The notes under the pieces are model-generated. The model did no database searches. It saw nothing but the letters and a program-made list of their open reading frames with translations, and was not told the origin of the DNA. Shown in pieces: positions 7,922-15,499 of a stretch of DNA of 26,996 nt. Both the position numbers and the translations under genes were made by a program. Within the stretch, counting starts at the first letter, position 1. Each line of letters begins with the position of its first letter. The stretch covers positions 137,798-164,793 of the forward strand of contig PBKG01000001.1 of NCBI GenBank assembly GCA_002722095.1, written 5' to 3'. Origin of the DNA: Rhodospirillaceae bacterium. Its GTDB lineage: Bacteria > Pseudomonadota > Alphaproteobacteria > UBA8366.

Positions 7922-8767
7922 GTGGGTCAAATTCGCTTACCGATTTGGATCATGGGTGCACTCGTATTGATCGCAGCGGACTCTGTCGCCCAGAGTTACC
8001 GCGACTGCCCGCTTTGTCCGCAAATGGTCGTCATAAAACCAGGTGAAGTTACCATCGACGATGCCGCCGCACCCGGGGGCAAACGACGGATCGCGGTAAA
8101 ATACGATTTCGCAATCGGCAAGTACGAAGTTACCCGCGGTCAGTTTTCCGAATTCATCGCTGTCACCGCACACAAAGCGGGGCCCTGCTTACACCGAAAA
8201 GACGGACGTTGGCAGCGCAACCCCAACCGCCACTGGACACGACCGGGTTTTCGTCAACGGGACGACGAACCGGTGGTCTGCGTGTCATCGGCGGATGCAA
8301 AAGCCTACGTTGCCTGGGTATCGAAACGTACAGGACAGCACTACCGGCTGCCGACCGAAACCGAATGGCTTTACGCAACACATGCGAACCGTTCCAAGTC
8401 ACCCTATGCCAGCATTTACGGTCGCCACGTGAACAAATGCGAACTCGGAAACGCCGCGGACCTAACGCTGAAAGCGATTTACACCAAAACTGTCGTGGTG
8501 AATTGCTCCGATACGTTTAGGTACACCGCTCCCATCGGACGCTTCAAAGCCAATCCGCTCGGTCTGCATGATTTACTGGGTAATGTGTCCGAATGGGTCA
8601 TGCAATGCACCAGGCATGGGCAATGCAACGGCAAAACCGTCCGCGGCGGCTCTTGGCTTACCCGTGCGGGCACAGCCCGGCTGGCTTACCAACACCGAAG
8701 CACAGTCAAAGAACGGTTTAGCGATGTCGGGTTTCGGGTCGTAAAGTCGATCAAAAAAAAGAAGTAA
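7922..8767 (+). CDS. Secreted formylglycine-generating-enzyme-like (SUMF1) protein lacking catalytic cysteines
   Basis: A 281-residue protein with a GTG start, chosen because GGAGG lies 6 nt upstream. The first 25 residues form a signal peptide. The rest is an FGE-sulfatase/SUMF1 domain: D-C-P-L-C-P-Q-M-V-V at its start, K-Y-E-V-T-R-G-Q-F, L-P-T-E-T-E-W, G-L-H-D-L-L-G-N-V-S-E-W and R-G-G-S-W. True formylglycine-generating enzymes bind copper through two Cys shortly after R-G-G-S; here that segment reads L-T-R-A-G-T-A-R with no Cys. It is therefore unlikely to make formylglycine and is better seen as a periplasmic binding or regulatory member of the fold. It is divergent from the TauD/VOC operon and convergent with the hydrolase at 8783. 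Confidence 0.85.
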   Translation: MGQIRLPIWIMGALVLIAADSVAQSYRDCPLCPQMVVIKPGEVTIDDAAAPGGKRRIAVKYDFAIGKYEVTRGQFSEFIAVTAHKAGPCLHRKDGRWQRNPNRHWTRPGFRQRDDEPVVCVSSADAKAYVAWVSKRTGQHYRLPTETEWLYATHANRSKSPYASIYGRHVNKCELGNAADLTLKAIYTKTVVVNCSDTFRYTAPIGRFKANPLGLHDLLGNVSEWVMQCTRHGQCNGKTVRGGSWLTRAGTARLAYQHRSTVKERFSDVGFRVVKSIKKKK

Positions 8768-8782
8768 TCATACCAGGCGAAC

Positions 8783-9598
8783 CTAGGGCACACTCACCCG
8801 CCCGAAAAACGATTCTAGAGTTGTATTGTACGCGGCCGGGTCTTCCAAATATGGCGAATGTCCCAGATCGGGGAAGATTTTCTTTTCCGCATCGGGCAGT
8901 GTCGCAAGCAGCCGCTTATGCCCCTCCGATGGGCCAAGCCGGTCACTGCCGCCTTTCACGATCATAGTGGGCGCCTTGAACTTGGCTAGCGCCTCCCGGT
9001 TATCGGCCCGCTGACACATTCCGGCATTGACCGGAAAATGTTCCGCGCTGGTTTCCGCAACCACGGCCGCAATCTGCTCTATAAGTTCGGGAGTAGAATC
9101 GTCGGTGGTCATCTTCGCCGCTTGCAGGCGCCCATAGTCGAGCGGCTCCGTGTCGGCTCTTTCCCTGATGCGTAACTGATACCGTTCTACCAGCGGCTCA
9201 TCCGCAGGTCGCGCGGCACCGGTATGGGTGCAGGAGAGTACCAATGCTTGCAAGCGGTCCGGATATAGCCCGGTAAATGCGCCGCCGATAATGCCCCCCA
9301 TGGAATGACCGACGAGCATGACCTTTTCTAGGCCGAGTTCGTCCAGGAACTCGGCCAGCGCTTCGGCATAAACCTCAATGCGTCCTTCGCGTGGGGCCGA
9401 CCCACCATAGCTGGGCGCATCCCAGGCGATCATCCGATAGTTGGCGGCAAAATGCGGGAATTGATAGCCCCAGATGCCTGAATGAATATTGATGCCATGG
9501 AGAAAAAGTAGCGGCTGTCCCTCGCCCGCCTCGCGATAGGAAATCGTACCACCGGCAAGCTCGCAGGGTTTAAGGTCTGGAACGGAAAAATTTGTCAT
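8783..9598 (-). CDS. Alpha/beta-fold hydrolase
   Basis: A 271-residue cytosolic alpha/beta hydrolase. The oxyanion-hole motif L-F-L-H-G is at residues 31-35, the nucleophile elbow G-H-S-M-G-G puts Ser99 in place, and Asp219 (K-G-G-S-D-R) and His247 (L-G-H-S-P-Y) complete the triad. Length and cap region fit esterases, C-C bond hydrolases of meta-cleavage pathways, and haloperoxidase-like members. Given the nearby VOC proteins a ring-cleavage-product hydrolase is thinkable, but it is separated from that operon by the divergent FGE-like gene. Substrate not assigned. Confidence 0.88.
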   Translation of the reverse strand: MTNFSVPDLKPCELAGGTISYREAGEGQPLLFLHGINIHSGIWGYQFPHFAANYRMIAWDAPSYGGSAPREGRIEVYAEALAEFLDELGLEKVMLVGHSMGGIIGGAFTGLYPDRLQALVLSCTHTGAARPADEPLVERYQLRIRERADTEPLDYGRLQAAKMTTDDSTPELIEQIAAVVAETSAEHFPVNAGMCQRADNREALAKFKAPTMIVKGGSDRLGPSEGHKRLLATLPDAEKKIFPDLGHSPYLEDPAAYNTTLESFFGRVSVP

Positions 9599-9657
9599 CG
9601 GCTCGGGAGACGCAAAAGCAAAACGTACTTCTTCAGGATCGCAAACTTATAACACAT

Positions 9658-9680
9658 AACCGTTCGCTAGACGGTTTTTT
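9658..9680. terminator. Hairpin with T-run between the DUF2157 pair and the hydrolase gene
   Basis: AACCGT / ACGGTT form a 6-bp stem with a 7-nt loop and are followed on the plus strand by further Ts (eight in a row counting the stem end). It lies downstream of the GDYXXLXY gene (minus strand), though the U-tract faces the other way. It may block read-through in either direction. Confidence 0.3.
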
Positions 9681-9702
9681 CAGCGCAAATAACGGCATCA
9701 AC

Positions 9703-10203
9703 CTATTTTTCCGCCGCTACCCACTGTTTCCAGGACCGGCCCTCGATCAACAGTTCGATCACCACAGCGCCCCCTTTTCCGTCCAGGGAAAGGGTCACCG
9801 ATCCTTTGCGGTTCTGTACTGCCTTTTCCAACTTTCGCGCATGTTTTTGCGGAACGTAAAAGCGTTCAATTCCGGTCCGAAACCTTCCCCGTTCACAGCG
9901 ACCTCGTAGATATTGTCGACAGCTGGTCGAAGGCGGGCGACCGTCATGAATTTTTTTCGACGATAGGCAAAGATAAAAAGGTCCGGTTTCCGGTTGAGAG
10001 GTTTTTGCACAAAGCGACTTGAGCCCGTAATCGACCTGGTAGATCAGGTAGTGGCCAGACAAAAGGTCCCGCGGATCGAATCCTCGGATCGGCAGTGTCA
10101 CTTTTTGCCCCTGAACGGCAATCCACCCATGCCATCCCGCATACGCAACGAGGCAGATGACCGGCAGGGCCAAAGCAACAATCAAACGCAGCTGCCGGCT
10201 CAT
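9703..10203 (-). CDS. GDYXXLXY-family membrane-anchored protein
   Basis: A 166-residue protein with one N-terminal membrane segment (about residues 7-25) and a periplasmic domain with the motif G-H-Y-L-I-Y-Q-V-D-Y shortly after D-P-R-D-L-L-S. This matches the GDYXXLXY family, named after that motif, whose genes usually sit beside DUF2157/DUF4401 membrane proteins. That is the case here: its ATG overlaps the stop of the DUF2157 gene in an ATGA, so the two are translationally coupled. It probably forms a complex with the DUF2157 protein in the inner membrane. No biochemical role is established that I know of. Confidence 0.85.
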   Translation of the reverse strand: MSRQLRLIVALALPVICLVAYAGWHGWIAVQGQKVTLPIRGFDPRDLLSGHYLIYQVDYGLKSLCAKTSQPETGPFYLCLSSKKIHDGRPPSTSCRQYLRGRCERGRFRTGIERFYVPQKHARKLEKAVQNRKGSVTLSLDGKGGAVVIELLIEGRSWKQWVAAEK

Positions 10204-11354
10204 TGACCCGCTCCTTCCAGCCAGGTCAACACCCGGTTCCGATTACGATGCCAAACGAGCGTCATCAACAAGATGAAGACCCCGGCACCGATTAGCCCCA
10301 CGCCGGTCGTCGCCAGCCCGCCAAAGGCATCGAAATAGAAAAGCAGCATTCTCGCCCCGATAATTGCGAGTAACCATTGGAATAACGTCCGTCGACCGGT
10401 ACGTCCCGCATCCGCCGCCGCCAAACCAAACAACGCTACGAAGAACAAAATCCCAAAATAGGATTTTCCGTCCGTCACCAGCGCCACGAAAAGCAAAGCG
10501 AGATAGAGGATCAGTTGCACGCCGACCAAAATCGCTCGGGCACGCCCTAGTCCATCCCAAATACAAGCGAGCACATAACCGCCAACCGCAAGTGCCACGG
10601 CAGCGGGAATGGCCACAGGAATAATAACCGCAGCACTCGATTCAGCCCGACCGGAGCTCCAGGTTAAAGACGCGTCGAGCAAGCCTATGCTGGCATACCA
10701 AGTGATCACCGCTGCCGCTTGCAGCGCCCACGCCAAATTTTCAACCCGGCCGAGCTTGCGGACCAAGACCGCGATGAAAGCGGCAAAAAGCGGAAGAATT
10801 GCGTAGAGCGCGAGGAATGCTTCGTCACTCTTCCATCCGGCGGAACGTTCGAGTTCGCGTATTAGCGACGCGAATGCGGCCCCAAGCACCGTCCAGCTCC
10901 AAAGTGCGGCTACTAAACGATGACGCGCCAATAGCACCAAAGGCGCCGTGATTGCGCCCCAAAACAGCAACGCGTGTTCGAGCTGTCCTGCCAAATGGAA
11001 GATTTGGCTGACGAGCCCGATTGTGGCGAGGCAACCGATTAAAAAGGCGACGATAAGAATCTCGGCACCGGTTTCGCGTCCGCGAGCGTCCATTAACCAG
11101 ACCCCGCAAGCAAGCGCGATCAGCAAAAGAAAATCGACACCAATTTTTACAGTGTCGGGAATGGTCTCCCAATTCGCCGCGATCAGGGCAATCGAACCAA
11201 TACCGATGGCGACTGCCGCCAAGCCCAACAGACCGCGCACGACCCAACCCGCCGCGCCGCGCTCGCGTTCGAATTTCTCGATCGCCGCGACATGATCGGC
11301 ATCGATCAACCCTGCCTCGCGCCACATGTTCAGACGGCGAGAAAATCTAGCCAT
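10200..11354 (-). CDS. DUF2157 polytopic membrane protein
   Basis: A 384-residue protein. A short soluble N-terminus (R-R-L-N-M-W-R-E-A-G-L-I-D, typical of DUF2157) is followed by about ten hydrophobic membrane segments. The frame is open far upstream (to 12023), but that part is antisense to the SDR gene. The ATG at 11354 carries GGAG 10 nt upstream and starts exactly where the DUF2157 homology begins. The gene overlaps by 4 nt with the GDYXXLXY gene, which follows it. The role of the pair is unknown; some family members are thought to be transporters or to sense envelope state, which is only inference. The divergent SDR starts 122 bp away. Confidence 0.85.
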   Translation of the reverse strand: MARFSRRLNMWREAGLIDADHVAAIEKFERERGAAGWVVRGLLGLAAVAIGIGSIALIAANWETIPDTVKIGVDFLLLIALACGVWLMDARGRETGAEILIVAFLIGCLATIGLVSQIFHLAGQLEHALLFWGAITAPLVLLARHRLVAALWSWTVLGAAFASLIRELERSAGWKSDEAFLALYAILPLFAAFIAVLVRKLGRVENLAWALQAAAVITWYASIGLLDASLTWSSGRAESSAAVIIPVAIPAAVALAVGGYVLACIWDGLGRARAILVGVQLILYLALLFVALVTDGKSYFGILFFVALFGLAAADAGRTGRRTLFQWLLAIIGARMLLFYFDAFGGLATTGVGLIGAGVFILLMTLVWHRNRNRVLTWLEGAGQ

Positions 11355-11475
11355 GGCAATAAATCTCCATTCCATGAAGATAACAGCAATCGCCAAACGG
11401 TGCAGAGATATGACCGTTGGAAGCCCGGCTCGGAATATCCTAATCTTCCCGAACAGCAAGCAGGGAGGAAATCCG

Positions 11476-12264
11476 ATGGATTGCAGAATGGACGGGCGTG
11501 TAGCGCTGATTACCGGCTCTAGCAAAGGTCTTGGCCGGGCAATGGCGATCAAATTTGCGGAATCCGGCGCCCATGTGGCGATTTGCGGCCGGCGTGAAGC
11601 GGAATTGAATGACGCAAAAGCCGAGGTGGACGCCGCAGGCACCGGGAACGTCGCAGCGATCACCGCCGACGTCAGTAAGGCCGACGCAATCGAACGGCTC
11701 ATCGATGGCACCGAAAGCGCCTTGGGGCCCGTGGATATTCTGATCAACAACGCCGGACATTCCATGCACGGCCCCTTCGTCGACCTGACCGACGAGGATT
11801 GGCAGGAGGATTTCGATCTAAAAGTCTTTGCAGCGATCCGCACCTGCCGGCGCGTTTTGCCAGGCATGATGGAACGCAAATGGGGCCGGATCATAAATGT
11901 CCTGAATATCGGCTCGAAAGCCCCTGCTGCGGAAGGGGCGCCGACACATGTATCACGGGCGACAGGCCTGGCGCTGACCAAGGTTCTTTCGAAAGAAGCA
12001 GCACCCCACAACGTGCTGGTCAACGCGCTCCTAGTCGGCAGTATCGAGAGCGATCAAAAACATCGCCGCTGGGTTGCCGCCGGCGAACAGGAACCGTACG
12101 AGGACTTCCTCGCTCAAATTGCCAAAGATCAGAGCTTACCCCTGGGCCGGGTCGGCGAAGCGGAAGAATTCGCGAATATCGCCTGCTTCCTTTGCTCCGA
12201 TGCGGGGTCCTATATCGCCGGCACCGCCATCAATGTGGATGGCGGCAAATCGCCGGTGGTTTAA
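11476..12264 (+). CDS. SDR-family protein with substituted catalytic Tyr/Lys
   Basis: A 262-residue short-chain dehydrogenase/reductase. The ATG at 11476 has a GGAGG site 7 nt upstream; the open frame extends further up but without homology. The nucleotide-binding motif T-G-S-S-K-G-L-G (residues 13-20), the N-N-A-G motif (91-94) and the C-terminal I-N-V-D-G-G are intact. The catalytic Y-x-x-x-K is not: the aligned segment T-H-V-S-R-A puts Thr157 and Arg161 at those positions. So it should bind NAD(P) but not catalyse the usual hydride transfer by the standard mechanism. It may be a structural or divergent member. It ends 7 bp before the convergent ppiC stop. Confidence 0.85.
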   Translation: MDCRMDGRVALITGSSKGLGRAMAIKFAESGAHVAICGRREAELNDAKAEVDAAGTGNVAAITADVSKADAIERLIDGTESALGPVDILINNAGHSMHGPFVDLTDEDWQEDFDLKVFAAIRTCRRVLPGMMERKWGRIINVLNIGSKAPAAEGAPTHVSRATGLALTKVLSKEAAPHNVLVNALLVGSIESDQKHRRWVAAGEQEPYEDFLAQIAKDQSLPLGRVGEAEEFANIACFLCSDAGSYIAGTAINVDGGKSPVV

Positions 12265-12271
12265 TCCCGGA

Positions 12272-12553
12272 TTAGTCGCTACGGCTCGTGACCTCGAGCA
12301 AGTGATAGCCGAACTGCGTTTTGACTGGCCCCTGCACTTCGTTGATCGGTGCGCTGAACACGACCTCATCGAATTCTTGCACCATATCGCCAGGTCCAAA
12401 CGATCCGAGATCGCCACCGCTGGAACCGGACGGGCAATTCGAATGTTCTTTCGCTACTTCGGCGAAATCCGCACCGTCGGCGATCTTCGTTTTGAGTTCT
12501 TCGCAAAGCTCTTCGGTGTCGACCAAAATATGTCTTGCTTCGGCACTGGCCAT
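12272..12553 (-). CDS. ppiC: Parvulin-type peptidyl-prolyl cis-trans isomerase, PpiC-like
   Basis: A 93-residue protein consisting of one parvulin domain, the same size as E. coli PpiC. Visible hallmarks are A-R-H-I-L at the N-terminus (His8), a Cys40-containing H-S-N-C-P-S loop, G-G-D-L-G-S-F, the M-V-x-E-F-D-E-V-V-F segment and the terminal F-G-Y-H-L-L (Phe81, His84). These line the proline-isomerase active site. No signal peptide, so cytosolic. The open frame extends to 12667, but the ATG at 12553 has AGGAG 8 nt upstream and begins the domain. It is divergent from the DsbA/FrnE-like gene, 146 bp apart: a folding isomerase and a thiol oxidoreductase side by side. Confidence 0.9.
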   Translation of the reverse strand: MASAEARHILVDTEELCEELKTKIADGADFAEVAKEHSNCPSGSSGGDLGSFGPGDMVQEFDEVVFSAPINEVQGPVKTQFGYHLLEVTSRSD

Positions 12554-12699
12554 CGGATGTCTCCTGAAAGTTCGTAAGTTTGTTTCTTCTGCGGGTGTTG
12601 ATAGCCCGTCCCGGCGTTGGCGTCCAATCGTCAGTGGGATTGAAGTGACTTCGCCTCGACGACCCATTAATGTGGCCGAGCGTAAAGGGAGGGATGCGA

Positions 12700-13332
12700 A
12701 TGGCCGATCCTGTTCAGCTTCATATCTTCACCGACTTTATCTGACCGTGGTGTTACCTCTGCACCGGGAGTGTGGAAAAACTGCGTAACGAACATGAAGT
12801 CGACATTCAGTGGATATTCTTTCCGCTACATCCGGACACGCCAGCCGAAGGCCTTCCTCTAGGGGAACTCGGTGCCTACAAGGGCGCGGACCTGAAACAA
12901 CGCCAGGCAGAGATGAAGGCGCGCATGGACGCCGCCGGTCTTCCCTATGGCGAGCGGACGCACACCTACAACAGTCGCCTTGCTCAGGAACTCGGTAAAT
13001 GGGGCGATACCCAAGACGGCGGCGAAAAGCTGCATGATGCGCTCTACCGAGCCTATTTTGTCGATAATCGAAATATCGGCGAGCAGGAAGTATTGCTCGA
13101 CGTGGTCAAAGCGAACGGTCTTTCCGTCGAGCAAGCTGCGGAGGCACTGGAAGAACGTACCTTTAAAGACGCGGTCGATCAGGACTGGATACAAAGCCAG
13201 GCCTCGGGCGTGACCGGCGTGCCCACCTTCGCCGCCGGCGGCTACGGTCTCGTCGGCGCGCAGCCCTACGAAACCTTGGAACGGCTGATCGAGCATGTGA
13301 AGGCCGAGCAGGCAAACAAAGAAGACAACTGA
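12700..13332 (+). CDS. DsbA/FrnE-family thioredoxin-fold oxidoreductase, candidate selenoprotein (U-P-W-C active site)
   Basis: Read from the ATG at 12700 (GGGAGGG 6 nt upstream), the frame gives 14 residues ending D-F-I, then TGA at 12742, then P-W-C-Y-L and 190 further residues to the stop at 13330. DsbA/FrnE proteins have D-F-[IV]-C-P-W-C-Y there, so TGA replaces exactly the first cysteine of the C-x-x-C redox motif. With the TGA read as selenocysteine the protein is 210 residues, a normal FrnE length, with Sec15, Cys18 and the cis-proline motif G-V-T-G-V-P-T-F near the C-terminus. Nothing else is broken. The only other reading starts at GTG 12772 and lacks the first beta strand and the active site. 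It is 3 bp upstream of the SMP-30 gene. The alternative is a recent nonsense change or a sequencing error. Confidence 0.82.
12742..12744 (+). other. In-frame TGA, probable selenocysteine codon (Sec15)
   Basis: The TGA stands at the N-terminal position of the C-x-x-C motif of the DsbA/FrnE-like protein. Sec in place of this Cys is the commonest arrangement in thioredoxin-fold selenoproteins. A TGT or TGC codon would differ by one base. No selA, selB, selC or selD is in this window, so decoding depends on genes elsewhere. Confidence 0.7.
12745..12775 (+). promoter_or_regulatory. Candidate bacterial SECIS stem-loop
   Basis: Eight bases after the TGA, UUAC-CUCU (12753-12760) can pair with GGAG-[U]-GUGG (12767-12775), with one bulged U and several G-U pairs. 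The apical loop GCACCG starts 16 nt after the TGA and begins with G. As I recall the bacterial SECIS rule, a loop 16-37 nt from UGA with a G in its first two bases is expected, so this just fits. A competing, more stable hairpin (12745-12767) is closer to the TGA and lacks the loop G. Confidence 0.4.
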
Positions 13333-13335
13333 TCC

Positions 13336-14256
13336 ATGTACGCCGCTCCGCCGGAAATAACCGCCGACGTTTTCACGCGCCTGCCCGATGGCTGGGAAGG
13401 CGATCACGAAAGCTCGCCCTGGGCCGTAACCCAACATCCGGGCGGCAAGCTCCGAGCCTTCCTCGAAGGCCCCTCTTTCGACCGGGATGGCAATCTCTGG
13501 CTCGTGGATATTGCCTTCGGGCGCGTCTTCAAGGTTTCGCCCGATGGGGAGTTCACCATCGTTGCCGATTACGATGGTGAACCGAACGGGCTGAAATTCC
13601 ATAAAGACGGCCGCATTTTCATCGCCGATCACAAGAACGGTATCGTCAATTGCGATCCCGAAACCGGCGAAATCACTCCCTATATCGACCGGCCCTATTT
13701 GGAGCGATTTATGGGTACCAACGATCTCCATTTCACCAAGAATGGCGATCTCTATTTCACCGACCAGGGCCAAAGCGGCCTGCACGACGCCTATGGCAAA
13801 CTCTATCGGGTCTCCGCCGAGGACGGCCGGCTCGAAGCGATCCTGTCCAAGGTGCCAAGCCCGAACGGCCTGGTAACGTCGCTGGACGAGAGACAGATAA
13901 TGCTTGCCGTCACCCGCGCCAATGCCATTTGGCGGGTGCGGTTCCATCCGGACGGCAAGACAGTCGCCAAGACCGGTACTTTCATTCAACTCTCCGGCGG
14001 CGGCGGACCCGACGGTGTCGCCATGGACGAAAAAGGCAATCTCGTGGTTTGCCATGTGGGCATGGGATCGGTCTGGCTGTTTTCGCCCCTGGGCGAGCCA
14101 TTGCTACGCATTCGTGCGCCCGAAGGCTTGGCCACGACCAACGCCGCCTTCGGAGGCCCCGACGGCAAAACGCTTTTCATCACCGAGAGCGAGACGGCGA
14201 CGGTGTTGAAAGTCGATATGCCCCATGCGGGCGCACCAATATTTGGGTTGAGTTAA
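13336..14256 (+). CDS. SMP-30/gluconolactonase-family hydrolase
   Basis: A 306-residue six-bladed beta-propeller protein of the SMP-30/gluconolactonase/LRE family. Blade repeats of the type D-x-x-G-N-L-W are evident (F-D-R-D-G-N-L-W, H-K-D-G-R-I-F, T-K-N-G-D-L-Y-F, D-E-K-G-N-L-V). The divalent-metal ligands expected in the family are present: the Glu of L-E-G-P-S-F, the Asn of G-T-N-D-L, the Asn of P-S-P-N-G-L and the Asp of G-P-D-G-V. Such enzymes open sugar or other lactones. No signal peptide is seen, so probably cytosolic. It starts 3 bp after the selenoprotein candidate and precedes TauD by 76 bp, so it belongs to the plus-strand catabolic run. Substrate unknown. Confidence 0.87.
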   Translation: MYAAPPEITADVFTRLPDGWEGDHESSPWAVTQHPGGKLRAFLEGPSFDRDGNLWLVDIAFGRVFKVSPDGEFTIVADYDGEPNGLKFHKDGRIFIADHKNGIVNCDPETGEITPYIDRPYLERFMGTNDLHFTKNGDLYFTDQGQSGLHDAYGKLYRVSAEDGRLEAILSKVPSPNGLVTSLDERQIMLAVTRANAIWRVRFHPDGKTVAKTGTFIQLSGGGGPDGVAMDEKGNLVVCHVGMGSVWLFSPLGEPLLRIRAPEGLATTNAAFGGPDGKTLFITESETATVLKVDMPHAGAPIFGLS

Positions 14257-14332
14257 ACGCCCCCTAGCCCATGCGCGCCATCGGGCGTAAACTTCCGGCT
14301 TCACAGATATTGCGTGCGAAAGGAGGCCGCCC

Positions 14333-15211
14333 ATGAGTGCCGCGCCCGAAACCGCCTATAAACGCATTACCGTGAGCCCGATCGCCGGATCGCTCGGCGC
14401 TGAGATCGGCGGTGTCGATTGCGCCAAACCTTTGGACGAGGAAACTTTCGCCGAAGTCCATCGCGCCTGGCTCGAAAATGTCGTGATCTATTTCCGCGAC
14501 CAGAAGCTGAATCCGGAACTGCAGGTCGCGTTCGCCAAGCAATGGGGCGACATCCATCTCCATGCCTTCAATGCACCGGTGGACAAGGATTTTCCGGAAA
14601 TCACCGAAATCCTGAAAACGCCGGAGAAAGTCCGTAATTCCGGAAACTCCTGGCATACGGATCAGCATTACCGGGAAAAGCCCGCCAAGATGACCATGCT
14701 CTATTGCTACGAGTGCCCGGAGGTCGGCGGCGACACCCAATTCGCCAATCTCTATCAGGCATACGAAAGCCTGTCGGATGGCTTGAAGGAAACTCTCGAT
14801 GGATTGCGCGCCATCGCCAACGGCGACAGCAAGAAGCATCAGACCGGCATGACGCGGATGGAACGTGAAAATGCAGGGCTCGGCACGATTAAGCAGATGA
14901 AACCGCTCGACGTGCAGACCCTCACCTCGCAACCCCTGATCCGCACCCATCCCGAAACCGGACGGAAAGCGCTCTATATCGGCAAGCATATGGAATGTAT
15001 CGAGGGCTGGACCGATGCGGAGAGTGAACCTTTGCTCAAGTACCTGCTCACCCATGCAACCAGGCCCGACTTCATTGGCCGGGTGCGATGGGCGCCGGGC
15101 ACGCTCACCATGTGGGACAATCGTTGTGCGCTCCATTACGCGACCAACGACTACCCGGGCGAGCGCCGCCGCTTGCATAAAATTATGGTGCAAGGCGACA
15201 AGCCGTTCTAA
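14333..15211 (+). CDS. TauD/TfdA-family Fe(II)/2-oxoglutarate dioxygenase
   Basis: A 292-residue dioxygenase close in pattern to TauD itself. His108-x-Asp110 (S-W-H-T-D-Q-H) and His268 (N-R-C-A-L-H-Y-A) form the iron triad, and the C-terminus N-D-Y-x3-R-R-R-L-H-K-I-M-V-Q-G-D-K-P-F matches the TauD tail. The residue equivalent to the 2-oxoglutarate-binding Arg270 of E. coli TauD is Lys283 here, a conservative change. A strong GGAGG ribosome site precedes the ATG. Third TauD-type gene in the window, this time in the SMP-30/SDR/CaiB run. Sulfonate, phenoxyacetate or amine oxidation are all possible. Confidence 0.9.
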   Translation: MSAAPETAYKRITVSPIAGSLGAEIGGVDCAKPLDEETFAEVHRAWLENVVIYFRDQKLNPELQVAFAKQWGDIHLHAFNAPVDKDFPEITEILKTPEKVRNSGNSWHTDQHYREKPAKMTMLYCYECPEVGGDTQFANLYQAYESLSDGLKETLDGLRAIANGDSKKHQTGMTRMERENAGLGTIKQMKPLDVQTLTSQPLIRTHPETGRKALYIGKHMECIEGWTDAESEPLLKYLLTHATRPDFIGRVRWAPGTLTMWDNRCALHYATNDYPGERRRLHKIMVQGDKPF

Positions 15212-15264
15212 ACATAATCACCGGCCCGTGCGCGGGTCACACTAAAACGGCGGGATGCGCAGCC

Positions 15265-15483
15265 ATGAACCACAATGAAATCAATCGGGTGCAAGCCTAT
15301 TTGCGCCAGACCTTCGGCAATAGCGAGATCACCTTGCAACCGCCGGAAAAAGACACCTTGCCGGCCGAATTTTATATCGGCGACGAGTTTCTCGGCGTGA
15401 TCTACCGCGATGTGGACGAAGGCGAAGTCTCTTACGCGCTCAATATGTCGATCCTCGAAGAGGATCTGCCAGGCAGCCACTGA
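15265..15483 (+). CDS. DUF3126 family small protein
   Basis: A 72-residue protein with the DUF3126 pattern: L-R-Q-T-F-G near residue 15, then [14 protein letters not shown], then D-E-G-E-V-S-Y and a final M-S-I-L-E-E-D-L. The family is largely confined to Alphaproteobacteria, which supports the taxonomic call. Acidic, no membrane segment, no known activity. It sits between TauD (53 bp before) and the SDR (16 bp after), so it is probably cotranscribed with them. Confidence 0.88.
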   Translation: MNHNEINRVQAYLRQTFGNSEITLQPPEKDTLPAEFYIGDEFLGVIYRDVDEGEVSYALNMSILEEDLPGSH

Positions 15484-15499
15484 CCCTCGGGAGAGAGCT

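Noticed and set aside
12745..12767. Stronger GGUGU/GCACC hairpin as the SECIS element
   Set aside because: Its apical loop starts only 9 nt after the TGA and has no G in the first two loop bases, so it does not fit the bacterial SECIS layout as I know it. It is kept only as a competing structure.
12772..13332. GTG start for the DsbA/FrnE-like gene
   Set aside because: It would remove the first beta strand and the whole active site, has no ribosome site at the right distance, and ignores an upstream ATG with a strong site in the same frame.
12859..14055. Long minus-strand open frame (398 codons) opposite the DsbA-like and SMP-30 genes
   Set aside because: It is antisense to two clear protein families, shows no recognisable domain, and arises from high GC in the codon positions of the real genes.
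14264..15193. Minus-strand open frame (309 codons) opposite TauD
   Set aside because: Antisense shadow of a gene with an intact catalytic triad; no domain or ribosome site supports it.
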